The position numbers and the translations under genes are program-made. Below the pieces are notes generated by a model that saw nothing but the letters and a program-made list of their open reading frames with translations, had not been told where the DNA came from and did not search any database. DNA of 64,000 bases from Kiritimatiellia bacterium (lineage in GTDB: Bacteria; Verrucomicrobiota; Kiritimatiellia; RFP12; DVOR01), in assembly GCA_017531445.1 (NCBI GenBank), contig JAFXKZ010000002.1, positions 879,030 through 943,029 of the forward strand, written 5' to 3'. This document shows, piece by piece, positions 16,820-25,680 of the stretch (the stretch's first letter is position 1; each line of letters begins with the position of its first letter).

Positions 16820-17791
16820 TTATCGCCGGACAGAGGAAGCATCTTCCACGCGTGCTTGCCGATGCGCCGCCGCCTGCGCCAAAAGTTGTTGCACCGAACG
16901 CGTAGCCGCTTCCGCCTCCAATGCCGTCACCTGAATGCCGGCAAACTTAATCATGTCCGCCAAAGACAAGAACTCGGCCAGCGCGTCACGTTCCTCCGGA
17001 TGGATGCGCGGATCAGCCTTGAGTTGGGCGAGAAACTCCTGCGATGTTTGACGTGTTGCCCGCAATCCGTAGCCGCGTTCAAAATACCGCCGCACCACAC
17101 CGGTAAGCCCATAATAGAAGCGTTTGAACAGCCCTTGCGCCACCAGGCCCTCGGCAAGCAGTCGTTCCAATTCGAGTTGGGCGCGCACTTCCGGCGATAA
17201 AGTGCGTTCCTGTAGCCTCCGGCGGACGCGCTTGAGCAGCGGCACGATCAACGCAATGAGCACCCCAAGCCCCGCCACCGGCAAGAGCCATGCGCGGAAG
17301 GTCTTCCAACCGGGCGCCACCCATTCCGGCGACAAATCCGCCTCAATCCCTCCCGATGCCGCAGGTAATGGCGGCGGAGCCGGGAAAGACGCCCCCTGCG
17401 TCAGCACCGTACGGATCTGCCCGGAGCGCAGATTCTTAACAGTAAAAACGAATGGCCGCAGGTCCCACGGCCCCGAAGCCTCCGGCGTAAGACGGAAACG
17501 CCAACGCGCACACGCCTTGCCATTGGCAACCACACGCCCGGCGGAAAAATCCTCCACCACGGCGAACCCGCGAAAGCGTTCCTGCAAATTCGGAAGCGAA
17601 ATCTCCTCATCCTCGCGGCCAACGGCTTCCAGCGTCCCGATCAATGGCTCGGTGTGCGAGAGTTGTTTGGCGTCGGAATAAAAGGTCAGTTTCAGCGAGG
17701 CCTCATCCACAAGCGGCAGAGAAATCCCGGCAAAACCGACCGGCATCAGGAAAAAAGAAAGGAGCACAAGCAACAACAATTTGACACGCAT
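16820..17791 (-). CDS. Secreted/membrane protein resembling BatD/DUF4381
   Basis: The protein has 323 residues. It starts with a signal peptide (MRVKLLLLVLLSFFLMPVGFAG), followed by a beta-rich periplasmic domain of about 140 residues. One transmembrane helix (LLPVAGLGVLIALIVPLL) is followed by a basic, helical cytoplasmic domain containing FYYGLTGVVRRYFERGYGLRATRQTSQEFL. That last segment resembles the C-terminal part of DUF4381 proteins encoded next to BatA/BatB in Bat operons. A functional link to the BatA-like protein at 11-12 kb is inferred. An AAAGGA Shine-Dalgarno precedes the ATG. Confidence 0.65.
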   Translation of the reverse strand: MRVKLLLLVLLSFFLMPVGFAGISLPLVDEASLKLTFYSDAKQLSHTEPLIGTLEAVGREDEEISLPNLQERFRGFAVVEDFSAGRVVANGKACARWRFRLTPEASGPWDLRPFVFTVKNLRSGQIRTVLTQGASFPAPPPLPAASGGIEADLSPEWVAPGWKTFRAWLLPVAGLGVLIALIVPLLKRVRRRLQERTLSPEVRAQLELERLLAEGLVAQGLFKRFYYGLTGVVRRYFERGYGLRATRQTSQEFLAQLKADPRIHPEERDALAEFLSLADMIKFAGIQVTALEAEAATRSVQQLLAQAAAHRQARVEDASSVRR

Positions 17792-17923
17792 AACGTTCCT
17801 TTACGCGGAAATCTCACATGAATACGGCGCACCCCAATAGTAAATGTCGCAGAAACCGCGCCTTTGAGACGCCCTCCAAGACGCGCACACTTGCCGATAT
17901 CGGAAATCCGGCACACCTGTCTG

Positions 17924-18121
17924 CACCATCAAATCCATGCTTTTGAATTATCGGCAACGGCTCAACTGTGCAATCGCATGGACACGCGGCACCATCAAAT
18001 CCATGCGTTTAGGCTATCGGCCGGCGGGCGATTGACATCAAAAAATGTCAGAGGGCACAACTGAAATTGTTTCCATTTCCGCTTTGGGTTAGGGTCGTTG
18101 ACACTAAAAGATGTCGGAAAG
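17924..18121. repeat. Degenerate 66-bp tandem units upstream of the BatD-like gene
   Basis: A 31-bp segment at 17924-17954 recurs at 17990-18020 (shared CACCATCAAATCCATG and ATCGG). A TTGACA...TGTC block at 18032 recurs at 18098. Both offsets are exactly 66 bp, consistent with three diverged 66-bp units. The gap from 17792 to 18215 holds no gene. Confidence 0.75.
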
Positions 18122-18215
18122 CAACTTACAATCCCATGGATTCAGCCTGCCAACTCCGCAACGCAGCGCGAATCTCCCGGTCTGCGTCACGTTCAGACAC
18201 TGAAGGAAGAGCGAT

Positions 18216-18779
18216 TCAACTCAGAGCAAGTTTGCGTTTGGTCTTCGCTTCCAACTTCTCCAATTTCGCCTCAATCTTCGACTTATCCGCGACATTGTCG
18301 ATGAACACTCCGCCGTCCAAATGCTCCAATTCATGTTGAACCGCCCGGGCCAAAAGGCCGTAAGCGGTATAGGTGTGCCGCTCGCCATTGATATCGGCAA
18401 AGGTAAAACTCACCTTGTCAGCGCGTGTCACCGGTGCATGAATCGAGGGGAAAGAGAGACACCCCTCCTCATCGGTCTGCTCGCCTTCCCGGACGAGAAT
18501 CTCCGGATTAAACATCACCAGCGGCATCGGAATCGCCGCATTGATCTGGGCATATTCCTCCTTCTCGGCATCCTCAGGCACATCAATCACGCACAGTTTT
18601 TCGCTGCGCCCCACCTGAGGAGCCGCCAACCCCACGCCATTGGCATGGTACATGGTTTCGATCATATCCACCGCCAAATGGCGGAGTTCTTCGGTGATAA
18701 CCTCCACCGGAAAACACGGTTTGCGCAGGACAGGATCGCCCCAATGGCGCATTTGCAATGGTGCAGTATTCTTGGCCAT
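18216..18779 (-). CDS. def: Peptide deformylase
   Basis: This metallo-enzyme removes the formyl group from the initiator methionine of new proteins. All three family motifs are visible in 187 residues: GVGLAAPQVG at 48-57, EGCLSFP with metal ligand C107, and HELEH with H149, E150 and H153. The last motif has Glu where the family usually has Asp (HExDH), a mild variation. A basic, Lys-rich tail ends the protein. It lies 5 bp downstream of serS and is presumably cotranscribed with it. Confidence 0.95.
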   Translation of the reverse strand: MAKNTAPLQMRHWGDPVLRKPCFPVEVITEELRHLAVDMIETMYHANGVGLAAPQVGRSEKLCVIDVPEDAEKEEYAQINAAIPMPLVMFNPEILVREGEQTDEEGCLSFPSIHAPVTRADKVSFTFADINGERHTYTAYGLLARAVQHELEHLDGGVFIDNVADKSKIEAKLEKLEAKTKRKLALS

Positions 18780-18784
18780 AACGG

Positions 18785-20062
18785 TTACTTTACAGGAAGA
18801 AGTCGGTCTGTGCCCATGTACGGACGGATAGCTTCAGGCAACAACACCGAGCCATCCGCCTGCTGACACTGTTCAAGAATCGCAATCATCAGGCGCGGCA
18901 AAGCAACGCCGGATCCATTCAGCGTGTGGACAAACGCGGGCTTACCGTCGGTGCCTCTGAAGCGGATATTGGCGCGACGAGCTTGGAAGCTTTCAAAGTT
19001 TGAGCAGCTGGAAACTTCCAACCACGCCTTTTGTCCGGGTGCCCACAGTTCAATGTCGTAGCATTTGGCGGCAGAGAAGGAGATGTCTCCCGAGCACAAT
19101 TCCAACACACGGAAATTGAGTCCGAGGCCGGTCAGCACGTCTTCGGCATCCTTAACCAGACTTTCCAATTCGTCATACGAGGTGGAGGGCTCGACAAACT
19201 TCACCATCTCCACTTTATCAAACTGGTGGACACGCAAAATACCACGGGTATCTTTACCTGCCGAACCCGCCTCACGCCGGAAGCAGGGCGTGTAGGCAGT
19301 CAGTTTGATTGGCAGCGATGCACCCTCCAGAATCTCATCACGGTAATAATTCGTCACCGGCACTTCTGCGGTAGGAATCAACCAGAAATCGTCCACTTCG
19401 CAGTGGTACATATCTTCCTGCATCTTCGGTAATTGCCCGGTGCCAATCATGGAAGCGGTATTCACCACGAAGGGCGGCAGCATCTCGGTGTAGCCTTGCT
19501 GCCGGGTGTGCAGGTCGAGCATATACTGAATCAACGCCCGCTGCAACTTCGCACCTTGCCCGAGCAGAATCGGAAAACCGGTGCCGGTGAGTTTCACTCC
19601 GCGCGGAAAATCAAAAATCCCGAGCCGTTCTCCGAGCGCGATATGGTCGAGCGGTTCAAAATCAAAGACGCGTTCCTGCCCCACGTGCCGCACATCCCGG
19701 TTGCAAGAACTGTCAGGTCCCGTGGCGATATCCTTGTTGGGCACGTTTGGAATGCGGAGCATTGCAGCGCGGAAAGCTTCTTCCACTTTGCGGATTTCCG
19801 CGTCTTTGGCGGCAATATCATCGCCGAGCAGGCGCATTTCTTCCTTGATTGCCGTGATATCTTCCCCGGCTTTCACGCGGATTCCGATGGATTTTGACAC
19901 ATTATTGCGCGTGGCTTTCAGGGTATCTACCTCTGTTACCAACGTGCGGCGGCGGAGATCGAGTTCCAAAACGGCGTCTACCAACGCCGGATCCATCCAA
20001 CGGCGCTTCAGACCTTCTTTTACTTCCTCTGGGGTTTCGCGTATACGCTTAATATCAAGCAT
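18785..20062 (-). CDS. serS: Seryl-tRNA synthetase
   Basis: This class II aminoacyl-tRNA synthetase has 425 residues, the usual length. The N-terminal 100 residues form the tRNA-binding coiled coil (MLDIKRIRETPEEVKEGLKRR onward). Class II motif 2 is PCFRREAGSAGKDTRGILRVHQFDKVEM. Motif 3 is LNGSGVALPRLMIAILEQCQ. The TAEVPVTN serine-recognition loop precedes motif 2. The ATG at 20062 is preceded by an AAGAGG purine stretch. It forms an operon with def. Confidence 0.97.
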   Translation of the reverse strand: MLDIKRIRETPEEVKEGLKRRWMDPALVDAVLELDLRRRTLVTEVDTLKATRNNVSKSIGIRVKAGEDITAIKEEMRLLGDDIAAKDAEIRKVEEAFRAAMLRIPNVPNKDIATGPDSSCNRDVRHVGQERVFDFEPLDHIALGERLGIFDFPRGVKLTGTGFPILLGQGAKLQRALIQYMLDLHTRQQGYTEMLPPFVVNTASMIGTGQLPKMQEDMYHCEVDDFWLIPTAEVPVTNYYRDEILEGASLPIKLTAYTPCFRREAGSAGKDTRGILRVHQFDKVEMVKFVEPSTSYDELESLVKDAEDVLTGLGLNFRVLELCSGDISFSAAKCYDIELWAPGQKAWLEVSSCSNFESFQARRANIRFRGTDGKPAFVHTLNGSGVALPRLMIAILEQCQQADGSVLLPEAIRPYMGTDRLLPVK

Positions 20063-20168
20063 GGTTGCCTCTTTTCGTTACTCCTTATATTAAAGCACAT
20101 TCCGCCCGACTTGGGGAAGTCCATTACACGTTTTTCACGATTTTAACCGGGGAGAACGGTAAAAAGAA

Positions 20169-20190
20169 ACAGGCCGCAGTTGCGGCCTGT
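20169..20190 (-). terminator. Intrinsic terminator of tig
   Basis: The stem ACAGGCCGCA/TGCGGCCTGT has a 2-nt centre and is followed on the minus strand by TTTCTTTTT. It lies 30 bp after the tig stop codon. Confidence 0.9.
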
Positions 20191-20219
20191 CAATACACTG
20201 AACGTGCTGCGGTGCGTCT

Positions 20220-21500
20220 TTAGAGAACCGCGCATTCTTCGAGCAGCTTTTCGAGCATCACCGAGCAGAGCTCACGATCAAGGAATTCACTCAAGCGGCC
20301 GTTGTTGGAAAGACGGCGGATGAGCTCTTTCTTTGCAAGGTGCGTCGCCTGAGCAAGACGATCGATTGCTTCCTCCACGCGCTCCTGGGAAAGGGTGATT
20401 TCGCGTTCTTTGGCCAGGCGAAGCAGCACATAAGTGCGGCGCAACGTGCGGATGGCGCGGTCTTCAGCCGCCTTGTAGATGTCGGACTTGCGCAGTTCTT
20501 CCGCATCGCCCTTAAACGTTTCAAGCGGCTTGGCCGGATCCATGGAAAGTTCGTCATAGATGCGTTCTTCAACCACACGCTCGGGCAAATCAAAGGAAAC
20601 CGAGTTCTCAATTGCTTCGCAAAGCTCCTTGGTTGCACGCGATTCTTCGCCATACTGCTTGGAACTCTTGATGTTTTTCACCAGATCCGCGCGGAGAGCT
20701 TCCATGTCTTTCACACCGAAACGGGTGAGCATGGCTTCATCTGTCGCGGGTTTCTGCTTGCGCATCGTCTTGATGGTGACGGTGTAATTCACGGTCTTCC
20801 CGGCCAGATCGGTCACGCGGAAATCGTCTGCATAGGTCGCCGTATGCGCCACAGGTTCACCGATTTTCTTACCCAACAGGGCCTTGCTCAACTCGGGAAT
20901 GAACGCATCTTCGCGCAACTGCACCCAGTATTCTTCATCGGCTGCGTAGTGTTTCGCCGTATCCGAGAGGGCCTCTTTATCCAAATCGGAGGTGAAAGAA
21001 ATCGCAATCAAATCATTTTCGGTGGCCACGTCATCTGCTGTGGCTTCTTCAAAGGAGGCCGCCATCTGGCGCAATCCGCCCATGCGCTCTTCGATTTCTT
21101 CGTCCGTCACCTCAAAATTCATCTTCTTGACCTGCCACTTGGCGGTGTCGGGCATCTCAAATTCCGGCACGGTGTCGATGGTTACCACCACCGAAGCACC
21201 CTGTCCTTGCGCAACGTTGAAGTTTTCCACATTCACCAGCGTGGCGATATTCTTCACTTCTTCGTAGGCCTTGTCAATCAATGCGCGGGTGACACGCTGG
21301 TTGATCTCTTCCTGAATACCCTTGGAATACAACTTTTCAACGTGCGACCACGGTGCCTTGCCGGGACGGAAGCCGGGAATCTTGGCCTGTGCGGTGAACG
21401 CGCTGCGGACGCCCTTGATAATGGGGTCAATCTTCTCTGCGCCGGCCTCTACGGTCACCTTCACGCGGCAGGAGGAAATCTTCTGGACCTCTGTCTTCAT
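20220..21500 (-). CDS. tig: Trigger factor
   Basis: This ribosome-associated chaperone with peptidyl-prolyl isomerase activity has about 426 residues. The ribosome-binding N-terminal domain contains IPGFRPGKAPWSHVEKLY (signature GFRxGKxP). The FKBP-like middle domain begins around residue 150 (ENDLIAISFTSDL). A helical C-terminal domain has FDLPERVVEERIYDEL. I chose the ATG at 21500 (MKTEVQK); an in-frame TTG three codons earlier is possible. The PPIase domain sequence is divergent from model proteins. Confidence 0.95.
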   Translation of the reverse strand: MKTEVQKISSCRVKVTVEAGAEKIDPIIKGVRSAFTAQAKIPGFRPGKAPWSHVEKLYSKGIQEEINQRVTRALIDKAYEEVKNIATLVNVENFNVAQGQGASVVVTIDTVPEFEMPDTAKWQVKKMNFEVTDEEIEERMGGLRQMAASFEEATADDVATENDLIAISFTSDLDKEALSDTAKHYAADEEYWVQLREDAFIPELSKALLGKKIGEPVAHTATYADDFRVTDLAGKTVNYTVTIKTMRKQKPATDEAMLTRFGVKDMEALRADLVKNIKSSKQYGEESRATKELCEAIENSVSFDLPERVVEERIYDELSMDPAKPLETFKGDAEELRKSDIYKAAEDRAIRTLRRTYVLLRLAKEREITLSQERVEEAIDRLAQATHLAKKELIRRLSNNGRLSEFLDRELCSVMLEKLLEECAVL

Positions 21501-21775
21501 GTCAATCAAATCCTTTTGCTTCTAATACCTGAAAGTAAATATCCGCGCAAGATACCATATTTTTGCGCAAACCGCAAGAAGCAAATCGCACAACCTCCGC
21601 CCCCGCCCCGGCGGATCCCTGCCCTTTCTTGTCGTTTTTCGTTGCATACTGCGCCCCGGAGTGCGCGCAGTGCAGGGCAAGTGCGCGTGCAAGCCCCCTC
21701 CGCCTTTTGCCGCATTTGCCCGGAAGCGCGAAACGCCTTCCTGCGCAGTGGTTTTTCCCCTCGGCGAAGGCGAAA

Positions 21776-21862
21776 ATCAACATCGCCGATACGGCCCGGC
21801 AATCCCGCCCAAACACGCATCCGGTATCGGCGACGTTGCACCCCCAATCTCGGCGATGTTGA
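21776..21862. repeat. 22/23-bp phased intergenic array D (4 units)
   Basis: Cores CGCCG, CGCCC, CGGCG and CGGCG start at 21784, 21806, 21828 and 21851. The array lies in the divergent gap between tig and the secreted-protein gene. Confidence 0.82.
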
Positions 21863-21990
21863 GAAAGTCTGCAACGCCAGACATTTTGCGTCTTCCTGCG
21901 TGTTTTTTCATTTCTCCGATGCAAACTATGATATACTCCATTGCGTTTCGGGTTTGGTTTGCCCGTGTCTCTCTTTGAAAGGAACTCAAA

Positions 21991-23205
21991 ATGACCTCCA
22001 TTAAACATCTGTTCGCAGCCGCTGGCGTAGCCACGCTCACCGCCTTTACCGCGCTTGCCGCCCCTAATGCCAAATACGTCCCGGCCAATGCCGACATGGT
22101 CTTCACGGTGGATGCACCTGTAGGATACGACCCGGCCGTCGAAAAAGTCTGGATGGACGGTTTGAGCAAACTGGGAATCGATGCCGGCAACACCCAAGCG
22201 CAAATGGCCGCGTTGGAACAGGAAGTCCCCGGGCTGCCCGCGCTGCTTCGCGCCCTTTTCGCTTCCGGAGCCGATTGGAAAACCTGCGAAGTCAAATCGG
22301 CCACCGGCTTCTTTGCGCTCGAAAGTATTGACCCCGAAACCGGAAACTTCGTCTGCACCCTCGGACTCATGGTCGAAAACCCCAAGGCCGATACTGCCGC
22401 AATCAAAGTCGCCTTTGAAAAGATGCTTCTCGCCAATGAAGCCAAGGAAATCACGTTGGCCGCCCGCAACCAATGGACGGAAATCAAGCTCGCTTGCTCC
22501 GCCCCCGAAGGCGTACAAGAGAATCCCTTCAACTTTATCGGCTTCGCACCTGTCCCCAAAGGCTATCTGATGGTTGCCGCCCCCACCTACGAAGCCGCCG
22601 AAGCCCTCCGCGCCGGCACCGCTCCCAAACTCGCCAAAGACAATCCCCTGAAAAAGGCTTTCGCCAAAAATCCCTCCGCGAAAACCAACCAGGGAATTGT
22701 GGCCATCAAAGATCTCTCCGGCTTCATCAATCAGCTCATTCCGGCCAAAGAGTTGGCTGAAGCCAAAGAAAGGCTCCCCCTCCTCTTCAAGCTTCATTCC
22801 ATCCTTTACAGCGTTGTTTCTAACGGACTTGACTACACTGTCTCCGTCACCGTCGACACCGACGCCGAATCCACCGCCACCGAAATCGGTGAAATGTTGA
22901 TGGGCTACAAAGCCATGGCCCGGCAGATGTTCATCCCCATGATGATGCAGACCGACAAGTCCAAATTGGCCGAACTCGTGGGCAACCTCAAGATTCTTCC
23001 CGCCGGGAAAACGTTGAAACTCACCCTTCAAACCTCTGCGAACGAGATCCTTGCTATCCTCGGAGAACTCCAGGCACTTCAGCAACGCACCCAACAGCAA
23101 ACCGCCGATGACGTTGAAATTGAAGGCGTGGATGAGCTCTTCAAAGACGATGAAGAAATGACCCCCGAAGCTGCGGAAAGCATCCTCGATGCGCTCGAAG
23201 ATTGA
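21991..23205 (+). CDS. Secreted protein of unknown family
   Basis: The protein has 404 residues with a clear signal peptide (MTSIKHLFAAAGVATLTAFTALA, cleavage near AAP). The mature part begins YVPANADMVFTVDAP. That resembles surface or periplasmic DUF3352-type proteins, which open with a statement such as 'P.da..vv.v'. It ends in a very acidic tail (DDVEIEGVDELFKDDEEMTPEAAE). No catalytic motif is seen. A TATACT box about 50 bp upstream and a strong terminator downstream frame it as a single transcription unit. Codon use is regular, suggesting good expression. Confidence 0.75.
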   Translation: MTSIKHLFAAAGVATLTAFTALAAPNAKYVPANADMVFTVDAPVGYDPAVEKVWMDGLSKLGIDAGNTQAQMAALEQEVPGLPALLRALFASGADWKTCEVKSATGFFALESIDPETGNFVCTLGLMVENPKADTAAIKVAFEKMLLANEAKEITLAARNQWTEIKLACSAPEGVQENPFNFIGFAPVPKGYLMVAAPTYEAAEALRAGTAPKLAKDNPLKKAFAKNPSAKTNQGIVAIKDLSGFINQLIPAKELAEAKERLPLLFKLHSILYSVVSNGLDYTVSVTVDTDAESTATEIGEMLMGYKAMARQMFIPMMMQTDKSKLAELVGNLKILPAGKTLKLTLQTSANEILAILGELQALQQRTQQQTADDVEIEGVDELFKDDEEMTPEAAESILDALED

Positions 23206-23233
23206 TGCTGTCTCTGGCAAAAGAAACTTTCAC

Positions 23234-23259
23234 GCCCGGCAGTTTCTGCCGGGCTTTTT
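23234..23259 (+). terminator. Intrinsic terminator after the secreted-protein gene
   Basis: Stem GCCCGGCA/TGCCGGGC with loop GTTTC is followed by TTTTTG. Confidence 0.95.
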
Positions 23260-23271
23260 GTTGAGATTTTA

Positions 23272-23280
23272 TGCTAAAAT
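23272..23280 (+). promoter_or_regulatory. Extended -10 promoter of trmB (leaderless)
   Basis: TGCTAAAAT ends seven bases before the trmB ATG and follows directly after the terminator of the previous gene. Transcription should therefore start at or within a base or two of the start codon. Confidence 0.65.
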
Positions 23281-23287
23281 ACGCGGT

Positions 23288-23881
23288 ATGAACGAAATCC
23301 TCCCTCACGTCCTTGAACTCAAAGAAGACGACCGCACCTTTGAACATCCCGCGCTTGCCGCAGGAGGTGCGCCGATTGAGCTCGAAATCGGTTGCGGAAA
23401 CGGACGCTTCATCGCCGCCCGGGCCGCCAAAAATCCCGACCAAACCTACCTCGCCGTTGAACGCATGATGGAGCGGCTCAGGAAGTGTTCCCGCAAGGCA
23501 CAACAGGGCGCATTGCACAATCTTACCTTCGTTCGTGTGGAAGCAGGACGCTTCGTCCGGGAATTGCTTCCCGACCATTGTGTAAAGGCAATGTATCTCT
23601 TTTTCCCCGACCCTTGGCCGAAACGCCGGCATCACAAGAACCGGTTCTTCCAGCGGGAAATGTGCGATACGCTCTGCCGGATCTTCGTCCCCAAGGGGAT
23701 CATGTACATCTCAACCGACCACGAAGACTACTTCAAGGAGATGTACAAATACCTCACAGAAGATCCACGATTCGACGAAATCGCGCCCCTGATTCGCGAA
23801 GAGGATGAGCAAACAGACTTTGAACGGCTCTTCCTTTCCAAGGGCGATCCCATTTACCATTGCGCGTTCCAACTGCGCTGA
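23288..23881 (+). CDS. trmB: tRNA (guanine-N7-)-methyltransferase
   Basis: This enzyme methylates G46 in the variable loop of tRNAs using SAM. In 197 residues the SAM-binding motif LEIGCGNGRFIAARA is followed by YLAVERMMERL. The signature FPDPWPKRRHHKNRFFQ appears as LFFPDPWPKRRHHKNR, and TDHEDYF lies near the end. The start at 23288 gives the family-typical N-terminus, and an extended -10 lies just upstream. The amidohydrolase gene follows after 16 bp. Confidence 0.95.
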   Translation: MNEILPHVLELKEDDRTFEHPALAAGGAPIELEIGCGNGRFIAARAAKNPDQTYLAVERMMERLRKCSRKAQQGALHNLTFVRVEAGRFVRELLPDHCVKAMYLFFPDPWPKRRHHKNRFFQREMCDTLCRIFVPKGIMYISTDHEDYFKEMYKYLTEDPRFDEIAPLIREEDEQTDFERLFLSKGDPIYHCAFQLR

Positions 23882-23897
23882 GCAGGAGGGTTTCTCC

Positions 23898-24719
23898 ATG
23901 CGTATCGACATTCACACCCACACCTTCCCCGCCCACAAAGCACCCGGCGTTATCGCCACGCTTGTGCGCAACGCCGCTGCCCGCTGCCCGGTGACGCCGC
24001 ACGGCAACGGCACCATCGCCGACTTAATCCGACAGGAAGCGGAAGACGGCTTTGACCGCTACGCCATTTGCCCCATTGCAGTCCGCGCCGAACAGTATCA
24101 CTACATGGTGCGGTTCATGACGGCTCTCAGCTCGGGAGCCTGCGGCCCGGAAGCGCGGGAACGTGTGATTCCCTGCGTGTCGCTGCATCCGGATGACACC
24201 GAAGCCGAAGCGCATCTGCGCACACTGATTGGACTGGGAGCGAAGATGGTAAAGCTCCACCCCTACTTTCAGCGGGTCCGTCTTGACCATCGTCGCATGA
24301 TTCGTCTGCTCCGGATTATCACTGATGCCGGGCTGCCCATTCTCTGCCACACGGGCGGCGATATTTCCTATGACAATGAACCCATGGCCTCGCCTTTGCA
24401 GATTCTCAATGCCTATCGCCGCGTACCGGGATTGAAGATGATCTGCGCACACTGTGCCTCCTGGCGTCATCCGGAAGCTGTCAAGTTCCTCTTGGGGCGA
24501 TCCATTTACGTTGATCTTTCCTATCAGAAAAAAGGGGGCACCGAACCGATTATGCGCGCATTTGCCGAACAACACCCTCAAGATTACGTCCTGTTTGGGA
24601 GCGACTGGCCATGGGGTCGCCCGGCGAAACATGCCGCCACCATCGCTTCGTGGGATATCGAAAAACCGCGGCTTGAGGCGATTATGGGCGGCAATGCAAA
24701 ACGCCTCTTAGGGCTTTAA
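23898..24719 (+). CDS. Amidohydrolase-family (TIM-barrel, amidohydrolase_2-like) hydrolase
   Basis: This is a 273-residue metal-dependent hydrolase with no precise substrate assigned. The HxH motif is MRIDIHTHTFP. A KLHP segment (GAKMVKLHPYFQ) supplies a probable metal or lysine ligand. HTGGD and CAHCASWRHPEAV follow, and the catalytic-Asp region is LFGSDWPWG, typical of the amidohydrolase_2 family. A GGAGG Shine-Dalgarno precedes the ATG. It is cotranscribed with trmB by position. Confidence 0.8.
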   Translation: MRIDIHTHTFPAHKAPGVIATLVRNAAARCPVTPHGNGTIADLIRQEAEDGFDRYAICPIAVRAEQYHYMVRFMTALSSGACGPEARERVIPCVSLHPDDTEAEAHLRTLIGLGAKMVKLHPYFQRVRLDHRRMIRLLRIITDAGLPILCHTGGDISYDNEPMASPLQILNAYRRVPGLKMICAHCASWRHPEAVKFLLGRSIYVDLSYQKKGGTEPIMRAFAEQHPQDYVLFGSDWPWGRPAKHAATIASWDIEKPRLEAIMGGNAKRLLGL

Positions 24720-25121
24720 GTCGCGTTTTAACCGATTTTTCTTTTCGCTGTGACCGATGGAGATGCGCATGAGCCAATGCAGCATTTCCCTCCACCTTCC
24801 CCTCCTTGCAAACAATTTCCCGCCGATTGCTCCAGCTTTTGTGTGCGCCAATGCAGCAGTGTGCATCCACGTGTGCGCCTCCCTCCGGCAAGCACTTCCG
24901 TGCTTCGTGCCCCCGCCATATCCGAACGTGCGCCCCATGACACCAAAGCCCATCGCACGATTGATTTCTATGTTTCAAGAGGCTTCCACTCCCTTTTTCA
25001 CGCATATTTTCCTGCTTTTTGACAATATTTAGACTCGGCAAAGTGTATATCGCTTTGTTATAGTAAGCGTATTCCGTACGTAGGCGCGTTGCTTTACGTA
25101 TGCATTACAAGGAGGATGACC
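24720..25121. other. 400-bp gap upstream of the ferredoxin gene
   Basis: No gene is seen. The right part is AT-rich and contains TTGACA near 25019 and a TATAGT -10-like box near 25063, probably the ferredoxin promoter region. A 12-bp GCCAATGCAGCA repeat occurs at 24773 and 24847. Confidence 0.5.
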
Positions 25122-25292
25122 ATGGCTTACAAGATTACTGACAAGTGCGTTGCTTGCGGCACCTGCGCCGGTGAATGCCCCGTTGAGGCAATTTCTGCCG
25201 GAGCTCCGACCTACACCATCGACCCTGCCAAGTGCGTGGGGTGCGGCACCTGCGCTGGTGCTTGCCCGATGGAAGCAATCGTTGAAGAGTAA
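25122..25292 (+). CDS. 2[4Fe-4S] bacterial-type ferredoxin
   Basis: This small electron carrier of 56 residues has two clostridial-type cluster motifs. The first set is C9, C12, C15 and C19, and the second is C38, C41, C44 and C48, both CxxCxxCxxxCP. The two halves are near-repeats. A perfect GGAGG Shine-Dalgarno precedes the ATG, and a strong terminator follows, consistent with high expression. It would serve low-potential redox enzymes such as PFOR, hydrogenase or the NfnAB-like pair; the partner is inferred. Confidence 0.96.
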   Translation: MAYKITDKCVACGTCAGECPVEAISAGAPTYTIDPAKCVGCGTCAGACPMEAIVEE

Positions 25293-25314
25293 GGTTGCAC
25301 ACCAACGTCATGAT

Positions 25315-25353
25315 AACAGCGGTCCGAGTTTCTTCGGGCCGCTGTTCTTTTTT
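25315..25353 (+). terminator. Intrinsic terminator of the ferredoxin gene
   Basis: A 13-bp stem (AACAGCGGTCCGA / TCGGGCCGCTGTT, one G-T wobble) has loop GTTTCT and is followed by CTTTTTT. Confidence 0.93.
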
Positions 25354-25565
25354 ACCCGCAGAGAAGGACGATGCGCCATGCAAACGGCGACCGTTCGCGG
25401 GTTGATTCAAACGTCTTTTCCCCGGCAAACAATTCCGAATACCACCATCGTCTTCCGGTAGAAGGAGTGATACGGAGGTCTTTTTTACCCGCGTAAACGC
25501 CACCTTTCGGCCACGCGCTGAAGGCACTCTGCCCCTCCTTGCGCGCACGCCCACCCGAACGGCAC

Positions 25566-25652
25566 TTGAACATCGCCGAGATTGACGTGAAACTTCGGCG
25601 ATAGTGCAACACAACTTCGGCGAAACTGCCGGGGCAACTTCGCCGAGATTCA
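25566..25652. repeat. 22/23-bp phased intergenic array E (4 units)
   Basis: Cores CGCCG, CGGCG, CGGCG and CGCCG start at 25574, 25596, 25618 and 25641. The array lies in a convergent gap between the ferredoxin gene and nspC, so it cannot simply be a promoter element. Confidence 0.85.
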
Positions 25653-25680
25653 AACGTGTGTCCAATGCAATAAACTGACC

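Noticed and set aside
21502..23220. A 572-codon minus-strand open frame rich in Gly and Phe
   Set aside because: It is the complement of the secreted-protein gene at 21991-23205, which has a signal peptide and a terminator in its own frame.
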